Source: Thermoleophilia bacterium (GTDB lineage: Bacteria; Actinomycetota; Thermoleophilia; Gaiellales; Gaiellaceae). Taken from it: a stretch of DNA of 37,745 nt. Below are positions 32,924 through 37,745 of the stretch, piece by piece. The stretch spans positions 1-37,745 of the forward strand of contig JAHDVS010000026.1 in assembly GCA_023382435.1 (NCBI GenBank), in the 5' to 3' direction. The position numbers and the translations under genes are program-made. Numbering within the stretch: the stretch's first letter is position 1; every line of letters starts with the position of its first letter. Under the pieces are notes generated by a model. It saw only the letters and a program-made list of their open reading frames with translations. It was not told the origin of the DNA and did no database searches.

Positions 32924-34351
32924 TCAGGCGGCCTGTTCGGCCTGGGCGGTCAGCTCGGCCCGGAGCTCTGCGATGAGCCGCCCGACACCTTTCCCGGTGC
33001 GGGCGGCCTCGACGACCTCGGCGACCGCTGCGCGATCATCCGGGCGATCTCCTCGAGCGAGTAGCCGGCGCAGATCAGGGGGACGATCAGGGCCGCCGTC
33101 GCCTGCGCCCGCGGTGACAGCCGATCCCAGCTCACCCTCTCCAAGAGCGAGCTGCTCGTCGAGCGACGCTGTGGCGGCCTCGGCGCGGAGCCGGTGACCG
33201 TTGCGGCCGAACCGGCGGCGGAGCCCCTCGACGACCTCAAGGTTCAGCCGCCACGCGAGCCATCCGGCCCACGGTACCTCCCGGGCCGGATCGTACCGCT
33301 CCCACGCGGCCCAGGCTGCGGCGAGGAGATCCGCGACAAGCTCCTCCTCGTCCTGCGGGCGGAGGTGCATGCTGAACCGGGCGAGCCCGCGGTCGAGAAG
33401 GGTGGCGCAGAAAGCCTCAACGTCCTCGACGTCGCCGAGCGCCCACGGCCGAGGAAGGAGCCGCCTACCGGTCACGAGTCGGCCAGGCGCCCCTCGGCGA
33501 GGCGCCCACCCCGCGGCATGCCGCGCATCGGGGAACCCATACCGGCGACGGCGGGCCTCCTCCTGTGCGAGGGCCAAAGCCCGGTGCTCGCCGACGAGGC
33601 GCTCGTGGAGCTCCCTGGCCTCCTCCGCCAGGTGCGGGTAGTCCTGGACCACCTGGCGCAGAAGACCGTCGTCGCCGCCTTTGCGGGCGTGCAGCTCGAG
33701 CTGGGCGAGGGCCTCCTGGTCCCGGTCATGGGCGGCGGCCTCGGCGCTGGCCTGGGCTGCCTGCGCGTCGGCGACCGGCCGGATCGGCCCCCTGGCGAGT
33801 ACCGCCCGGAGCGTGTCGAGGTCGCCCCAGTCGGCCTCGTCAGCTTCGCGCGGCCACGGCACGTTGCCGCCACCGTGCAGCTCTTCGACGGCGGCACGGG
33901 CCGTCTGGACGCGCTCACGGCGCCGCTCGAGGTCACGGGCCGCCCCGGCGGCGTCACGTGCCTTCGCGGCGAACGTCGCCGCCGCCTTCCGGCTTTCGTC
34001 GAGCGCGCTGTCGAGCTTCGCCTGCGCGTCGGCCATCTTGGCCGCGGCGACCTCGGCCCGCTTCTCCTCGACGCGCGCATCGACGGCTTCCCGGAGGCCG
34101 CGCAGGCCGTCGAGGGCACCGGTGAGGGCGCCGGCCTTCTGCTCGACGTCGACGCGGGCGCGGCTGGCCTCATCCGGGCTGAGCTCGCCCAGGTAGGCGA
34201 GCGCATCGAGGCGGGCCACGTCGGCTTTCATGGCCTCTACGGGCGCCAGGGCGGCCTCAGCTTTCTCGAGATCGGCGAGGAGGCCGTCGCGCCGCTCCTC
34301 GATCGCGCGGAGTTCCTGGGCGAGCGTCGCAGCTTCCTTGCGGGATGTCAT
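32924..34351 (-). CDS. Coiled-coil protein joined to a sigma-70-like domain; internal frame changes likely
   Basis: One open frame of 475 aa runs from ATG 34351. Its first 280 residues are a long coiled coil (AQELRAIEERRDGLLADLEK...DLERRRERVQTARAAVEEL). From about 33475 it resembles a phage-type sigma factor: LRPQDEEELVADLLAAAWAAWERYDP, then VPWAGWLAWRLNLEV and RRRFGRNG. A separate start is suggested by GTG 33475, which overlaps a stop in the +1 frame (TGA 33472-33474). The helix-turn-helix expected next (RLSPRAQATAAL...GYSLEEIARMI) lies in the +1 frame at about 33037-33146, and the main frame resumes with AAVAEVVEAARTGKGVGRLI. The natural state was probably two genes with intact frames; decay or indel errors may have merged them. 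A role in element gene expression is inferred. Confidence 0.55.
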   Translation of the reverse strand: MTSRKEAATLAQELRAIEERRDGLLADLEKAEAALAPVEAMKADVARLDALAYLGELSPDEASRARVDVEQKAGALTGALDGLRGLREAVDARVEEKRAEVAAAKMADAQAKLDSALDESRKAAATFAAKARDAAGAARDLERRRERVQTARAAVEELHGGGNVPWPREADEADWGDLDTLRAVLARGPIRPVADAQAAQASAEAAAHDRDQEALAQLELHARKGGDDGLLRQVVQDYPHLAEEARELHERLVGEHRALALAQEEARRRRYGFPDARHAAGWAPRRGAPGRLVTGRRLLPRPWALGDVEDVEAFCATLLDRGLARFSMHLRPQDEEELVADLLAAAWAAWERYDPAREVPWAGWLAWRLNLEVVEGLRRRFGRNGHRLRAEAATASLDEQLALGEGELGSAVTAGAGDGGPDRPPDLRRLLARGDRPDDRAAVAEVVEAARTGKGVGRLIAELRAELTAQAEQAA

Positions 34352-34355
34352 CTCG

Positions 34356-34979
34356 TCAGACCTCCTGGTCGGTGATGCCAAAGGCGCAGCGGACGGCCTC
34401 GTAGGCGGCCCGATTCCGGTCATCAGCCCAGAAGTTCCGGGCGGCCCGACCCGGGTCGGGCCGCAGGTCTGCCAGCGCCGCCGCCGTGAACGCCGGGCTC
34501 TCGGCGAAGTAGCTGCGGAAGGCGTCACGGTCTGACGCGTCGAGGCGCCCGTCACGGAGGGCCGCCTCGACCGGGCAGCTCTCACCGAGCTCCTGGCCGC
34601 CGGCCGGCTTCTTCTCCGGAAGCGGCGGCGGCGTCGCCTCGAGCTCGACACCGCGCTTCCGCAGGAGCTGCCTAGCCTCCTCCTGACTCATCACGCCGTT
34701 CGCGACGGCCAGGCCGAGCCGCTGCGCCAACAGCCCAAGGTCTTCCTCCTTCCCCGCCGGCGAAGGGACGAAGATCCCGGCGCCTGCGCCGGACGCACGG
34801 TCGTACTTAGAGCCAGCGGCTGCCATTTCACGTCCTCCTCCGTAGCAAGAGACGAGCTGGTCGAGGCTCGGCTCGTCGCCGACAAAGAACTCCAGGCACT
34901 CGCGCATGCCCGGGTCACATAGCTGGCCGGCCGGTACCCGGATCCCGGCGGCCACGAGACGACGCTCGATGTCCCGCAT
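34356..34979 (-). CDS. Element protein of unknown function
   Basis: A 207-aa protein from ATG 34979, which overlaps the preceding HTH gene stop by 1 nt (TGATG). The N-terminal 50 residues (MRDIERRLVAAGIRVPAGQL...DQLVSCYGGG) are followed by a Gly/Ala stretch, a helix with GVMSQEEARQLLRKRGVELE, a Pro/Lys linker, and a C-terminal half with AALRDGRLDASDRDAFRSYF and RNRAAYEAVRCAFGI. The segment with CPVEAALRDGRL resembles C-terminal parts of some phage head proteins, but only loosely. A near-perfect SD (GGAGGAGG, 34833-34840) stands 6 nt before an in-frame ATG at 34826, so a 156-aa internal product is also possible. It lies 4 nt upstream of the coiled-coil gene. Confidence 0.6.
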   Translation of the reverse strand: MRDIERRLVAAGIRVPAGQLCDPGMRECLEFFVGDEPSLDQLVSCYGGGREMAAAGSKYDRASGAGAGIFVPSPAGKEEDLGLLAQRLGLAVANGVMSQEEARQLLRKRGVELEATPPPLPEKKPAGGQELGESCPVEAALRDGRLDASDRDAFRSYFAESPAFTAAALADLRPDPGRAARNFWADDRNRAAYEAVRCAFGITDQEV

Positions 34980-35179
34980 CAGCCAGCCTCCGCGTGGACA
35001 CGCGAGCGCTCGAGGAACATTTCGAGATCGACCCGGTCGACGAGGAACGTGCCCCTCTCAGCGAAGCGACGCGCCGGGAGGACACCGCTCAGGATCAGCC
35101 GCCGTACAGTCCAGCGGCTAACCCCGAGCGAGCGCGCCACCTCTCCCGTCCTGACCCACTCCTCGACAGCGGCTCCCAT
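34979..35179 (-). CDS. Excisionase/MerR-type helix-turn-helix protein
   Basis: A 66-aa protein from ATG 35179. It has the HTH_17 pattern: EWVRTGEVARSLGVSRWTVRRLILSGVLPARRFAERGTFLVDRVDLEMFLERS. The winged helix-turn-helix is followed by the characteristic basic turn and VDRxDLExFL. Such proteins act as excisionases or small regulators of integrated elements. The upstream in-frame extension to 35341 is Arg-rich, not conserved-looking, and crosses the intergenic control region, so I reject it. It is divergent from a second HTH protein at 35372, and its stop overlaps the start of the 207-aa gene. Confidence 0.8.
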   Translation of the reverse strand: MGAAVEEWVRTGEVARSLGVSRWTVRRLILSGVLPARRFAERGTFLVDRVDLEMFLERSRVHAEAG

Positions 35180-35371
35180 CACCTGGGGTATCGGCGCTGT
35201 CCGCACTTCCGCACCCGACGCCCCATCCGCGGGGCCCTTGGCGTCGTCCGCCCGTCGGACGGCTCCTGAAGGTGGAGGCGGCGCGAGCCGAAGTCCTCGA
35301 CGCCTTCTACAGCCATCCCCCCGCCGCCGGGGTCGCGACACGAAAACGCGGACGGTGCCGATATCTAGGGT
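35180..35371. promoter_or_regulatory. Divergent control region between two HTH genes
   Basis: This 192-nt spacer separates two divergent small DNA-binding protein genes, the usual layout of an element's regulatory switch. TATCTA (35361-35366) lies 5 nt before ATG 35372 and may be its -10. GTCCGCCCGTCGGAC (near 35248-35262) is a short inverted repeat that could be an operator. No gene is seen within it. Confidence 0.4.
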
Positions 35372-35590
35372 ATGAACGCGATAACTGAGACACCCGCCCT
35401 ACCCCGGCTCCTCTCGATCCGGGAGGTTGCGATCGCCGCAGGCGTGGCCGAGCTCACGATCCTACGGGAGATCAAGCGAGGAAACCTCGCGGTCATCAGG
35501 ATTGGCCGTCGCACGCTCGTCCACCCGGACGACTGGCGCGCATACCTCGACCGCCAAACCGACGGCGGGCCGCCGGAGGCGGCGCCATGA
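35372..35590 (+). CDS. Excisionase-family helix-turn-helix protein
   Basis: A 72-aa protein: LLSIREVAIAAGVAELTILREIKRGNLAVIRIGRRTLVHPDDWRAYLDRQ. This is the classic HTH_17/excisionase form (SIxEVAxxxGVxxxTIxRxIxxGxLxxxRIGRRxxxxxxDxxxYL). It probably binds element ends or a promoter to control excision or replication genes. It is the first gene of a plus-strand operon reaching the primase; its TGA overlaps the next ATG (ATGA). No integrase gene is seen beside it, which is unusual for an excisionase. Confidence 0.85.
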   Translation: MNAITETPALPRLLSIREVAIAAGVAELTILREIKRGNLAVIRIGRRTLVHPDDWRAYLDRQTDGGPPEAAP

Positions 35591-36222
35591 ACGGCGAGGC
35601 CCGCCACGAGGACGGGCCCCACACGCAGACGCCGCCGATCACCGTAGCAGTCGCCCCCGACGGCCTCGGCGAGACGGCCGCCGACATCGACCTTCTCCCG
35701 CTCCCCGACGAGACCGAGGGGGAGTGGCGCCGGCGGCTCGCCGCGCGAGGCGTCCGCCTCGTCCCCGGCCCAGCCCGGGAGGGGCGCCGCCAGGCGCTCG
35801 CCGCCCTCGCCCGCCTCCACGGCCCAGCCGTGACGCTCGACCGATGCGCCGTCGCCGGCGACGGGACGCTGGTCGTCTACGAGCGGCCGGCGCTCCAGCC
35901 GGGGGCCCGACGACACCGGACGTTCACGCCCGAGATCGTGCGCGGGCAGCTCGCCTCGGCCACCCGTCCCGCGCTCCAAGACGCCGGCCTCCTCTGCGCT
36001 ACGCGCTCGGTAAGCCCCCGCCGCGACCGCGAGGCCCGGCCGTCGTCGAGAGGCCGTCGCCCCGGGCAGCCGCCGCCTTCGCGCGGCGACCCGTCACCGG
36101 GCCCCTCACGACGCCGCCGCGGAGCGACGCTCCAGCTTCTCCTCGACGCCCTCGTCCGCGAGTCTTCGGTCTGGGCTGGCGTCGAGCGGCCCGCCCGGGC
36201 CGCGTGGGAGGTCGCGCAATGA
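35587..36222 (+). CDS. Element protein of unknown function (211 aa)
   Basis: ATG 35587 overlaps the HTH gene stop, and its own TGA overlaps the next ATG, so it is translationally coupled on both sides. The first 115 residues look protein-like: ITVAVAPDGLGETAADIDLL, EWRRRLAARGVRLVPGPARE and DRCAVAGDGTLVVYERPAL. Residues 140-180 are Arg/Pro/Ser-rich and may be disordered or lie downstream of a frame change, since another frame there is equally open. The C-terminus, LLLDALVRESSVWAGVERPARAAWEV, looks genuine. I do not recognise the family; its place between an excisionase and a primase suggests a replication or element-maintenance function. Confidence 0.6.
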   Translation: MNGEARHEDGPHTQTPPITVAVAPDGLGETAADIDLLPLPDETEGEWRRRLAARGVRLVPGPAREGRRQALAALARLHGPAVTLDRCAVAGDGTLVVYERPALQPGARRHRTFTPEIVRGQLASATRPALQDAGLLCATRSVSPRRDREARPSSRGRRPGQPPPSRGDPSPGPSRRRRGATLQLLLDALVRESSVWAGVERPARAAWEVAQ

Positions 36223-36458
36223 CCGGTCGCGCCGCCCCAGCCCTCCACCTCGTCGTCACCCTCGAGGAGGCAGTCCGCCCGGAGATATGGGCGTTCTGCC
36301 CGGCCGACGACGCGAGGCTGCTCGACGAGCTGGAGCAACGCAGGCCGCAGCTTCTCGCCGAGTTCGAGCACGCCCTCGACGCCGCTCTCCGGCTCATGCG
36401 CAGCCGCGTCGCCGACTACCAGCCGGCCGACCTCGCGCCCAGGGAGCAAACCGCGTGA
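36219..36458 (+). CDS. Small element protein of unknown function (79 aa)
   Basis: ATG 36219 overlaps the previous stop (ATGA), and the TGA at 36456-36458 overlaps the next GTG (GTGA at 36455). The protein reads MTGRAAPALHLVVTLEEAVR, then PEIWAFCPADDARLLDELE and a C-terminal helical stretch. It is acidic in the middle, helical by appearance, and has no recognised motif. The tight overlaps on both sides support it as a real gene. Confidence 0.6.
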   Translation: MTGRAAPALHLVVTLEEAVRPEIWAFCPADDARLLDELEQRRPQLLAEFEHALDAALRLMRSRVADYQPADLAPREQTA

Positions 36459-36611
36459 GAGGCGCTGACTTCTGCCCACCGTGCGAGCGTGTCACCGCGC
36501 ACGCCCTCGTCGGCGGCCCCGCCGATCCCGAGGACGCCCGCCGCGTCTTCGGACACGAAGCCGACGTTCGCACAGTCGCCGCGATCGGCTGGACCTGTCT
36601 CGCCTGTCAAG
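36455..36611 (+). CDS. Start of a zinc-ribbon-like small protein, apparently cut off in frame
   Basis: From GTG 36455 the frame encodes DFCPPCERVTAHALVGGPAD, then EDARRVFGHEADVRTVAAIG and WTCLAC. Two CxxC pairs suggest a zinc ribbon, and third-position GC is high through here. After about codon 52 the frame becomes Arg/Pro-rich noise until a stop at 37343-37345, while the neighbouring frame begins to encode the primase. Either a small gene lost its stop, or the junction marks a deletion or frameshift in a primase gene. Confidence 0.4.
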
Positions 36612-37745
36612 TGCCACGCCGGCTGCACCCTCGCCGCGATCGTCGCCGCCGTCGGCATGACCGAACGCGACCTGTTCCCCGACCAGACGAACGGCCACCG
36701 CGACCCCAACGAGCCCGACGCCACCTACGACTACGTCGACGAGTACGGCGCGCTCCTCTTCCAGGTCGTCCGGTTCCCCGGCAAGAAGTTCCGGCAGCGC
36801 CGCCCCGACGGGGCCGGCGGCTGGGTCTGGAAGCTCGGCGACACCCGCCGACCCCTCTACCGCAGCGACAGGATCTTCGAGGCGATCGAGACCGACACCG
36901 GCGCCACCGTCTGGGCCGTCGAGGGCGAGAAGGACGCCCACAGCCTGGAACTGCTCGACCTCCTCGCAACCACGTGCCCCGGGGGCGCCCTGAAGTGGCG
37001 GCCCGACCACACCGAACAGCTCAAGAGCGCCCCCAGAGTCGTCATCCTCCCGGACGCCGACGAGCCCGGCCGCCGCCACGCCCAGCACGTCGCGGCCGAG
37101 CTCCTCACCGCCGGCGTCCCCGACGTCCGCATCGTCGACCTCCACCCGCAAGCCAGCGACGGCTCCGACGTACGCGACTGGCTCGCCCCCGCAAGAACCG
37201 ACGCCGAGCGCGCCCAAGCGCACGCCCTCCTCGAACAGCTCGCCGACCAGGCGCCGAACCTCGCCCTCCTCGGCGACCGCCCGCAGATGCGACCAACGCT
37301 CGGCGGCATCGACGCGGCCGAGGTCGACTTCGGGCCCCCGGTTGACGACACCGCGTTGCAGCACGGCCGGGAGCTCACCGACCTCGGCAACGCGAGGCGG
37401 TTTGCAGCGGACCACCAGCACCGGCTCCGCTACGTCGTCCAGCGCCGCCGGTGGCTCGTCTGGCGCGATGGTCGCTGGCGCGAAGACGACGACGGCGAAC
37501 ACGACCGGGCAGCGAAGCACACCGTCGAGACGATGCTCGCCGAGGCGATCACCCTCGACGGCGACACGCGCAAGCACGTGATCAAGCATGCCCTCAACTC
37601 GCAGGAGGCACCGCGACTCCGGCGGATGCTCGACCTCGCCGGCACCGAGCCCGAGCTCGCACTCACCGTGGAGCGGCTCGACGCCGACCCGTGGATCCTC
37701 TCCTGCCAGAACGGCACCCTCGACCTGCGCACCGGGAAGCTGCGC
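36489..37745 (+). CDS. Phage/plasmid-type primase with Toprim domain (5' end unclear, cut by window end)
   Basis: Homology is clear from about 36606: VKCHAGCTLAAIVAAVG and ERDLFPDQ match the zinc-finger end of element primases. DYVDEYGALLFQVVRFPGKKF, FRQRRPDGAGGWVWKLGD and RRPLYRSDRI follow. The Toprim domain has the EGEKDA glutamate and the ILPDADEPGRRHA aspartates. Then come the D5/P4-type segment with YVVQRRRWLVWRDGRW and ADPWILSCQNGTLDLRTG, before the window ends; the helicase domain would lie beyond. The usual N-terminal CPAHxDxxPSL half of the zinc finger is missing. Upstream in this frame (from GTG 36489) the sequence is Ser/Pro-rich and not family-like, so the true start is unknown and the gene may be damaged. 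Confidence 0.7.
   Translation, partial: MSPRTPSSAAPPIPRTPAASSDTKPTFAQSPRSAGPVSPVKCHAGCTLAAIVAAVGMTERDLFPDQTNGHRDPNEPDATYDYVDEYGALLFQVVRFPGKKFRQRRPDGAGGWVWKLGDTRRPLYRSDRIFEAIETDTGATVWAVEGEKDAHSLELLDLLATTCPGGALKWRPDHTEQLKSAPRVVILPDADEPGRRHAQHVAAELLTAGVPDVRIVDLHPQASDGSDVRDWLAPARTDAERAQAHALLEQLADQAPNLALLGDRPQMRPTLGGIDAAEVDFGPPVDDTALQHGRELTDLGNARRFAADHQHRLRYVVQRRRWLVWRDGRWREDDDGEHDRAAKHTVETMLAEAITLDGDTRKHVIKHALNSQEAPRLRRMLDLAGTEPELALTVERLDADPWILSCQNGTLDLRTGKLR

Noticed and set aside
34979..35341. 120-aa version of the left HTH protein
   Set aside because: The extra N-terminal 54 residues are low-complexity and cover the divergent promoter region. ATG 35179 starts right before the HTH fold.

Overview
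This is a strongly GC-rich actinobacterial chromosome segment. The gene density, the many GTG starts, the 1-4 nt stop/start overlaps and the leaderless TANNNT promoters all fit Actinobacteria. A heliorhodopsin and the mix of accessory metabolism suggest a deep lineage such as class Thermoleophilia. That placement is inference; no rRNA or other phylogenetic marker is present.

Region 1 (1-10221) is the metallo-enzyme region. After the 5' end of a branched-chain amino acid permease on the minus strand comes a plus-strand gene string. It holds a thiamine-diphosphate enzyme, an AAA+/VWA chelatase-type motor encoded across two frames, an unknown 157-aa protein, a LarA-family (nickel-pincer racemase superfamily) protein, a CxxC mini-protein and a heliorhodopsin. 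The motor has an A-run slippery site, a 9-bp hairpin and an immediate zero-frame stop, as in frameshifted chlD genes. Converging on this string is the nickel-pincer cofactor operon larB-larC-larE. LarA and its cofactor genes thus flank a light-sensing rhodopsin.

Region 2 (10466-16359) is a five-gene operon with 4-nt overlaps throughout. It encodes a three-subunit molybdenum hydroxylase (large, FAD and [2Fe-2S] subunits), an acyl/aryl-CoA ligase and an enoyl-CoA hydratase, which suggests catabolism of an unidentified (possibly aromatic) acid via its CoA thioester.

Region 3 (16366-30430) is ordinary chromosome. It holds a membrane-anchored choice-of-anchor protein, a DUF4344 lipoprotein, RidA, an ABC-F ATPase, threonine aldolase, rpiA, a VOC protein, pgl-pgi (sugar phosphate metabolism), and znuABC behind a Fur/Zur-like operator. 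It ends with a large secreted protein whose start codon lies 2 nt past a tRNA-Cys gene.

Region 4 (30734-37745) begins with tRNA-Gly(GCC) and a strong terminator and then looks like an integrated element. It carries two excisionase-type HTH genes, a sigma-like/coiled-coil ORF, small unknown proteins and a Toprim/P4-type primase cut by the window end. Its tRNA-proximal end holds two head-to-head copies of a cassette made of an ADP-ribosyltransferase-fold protein and a small partner. Several genes here change frame internally, which points to decay or assembly indels. No integrase is visible in the window.
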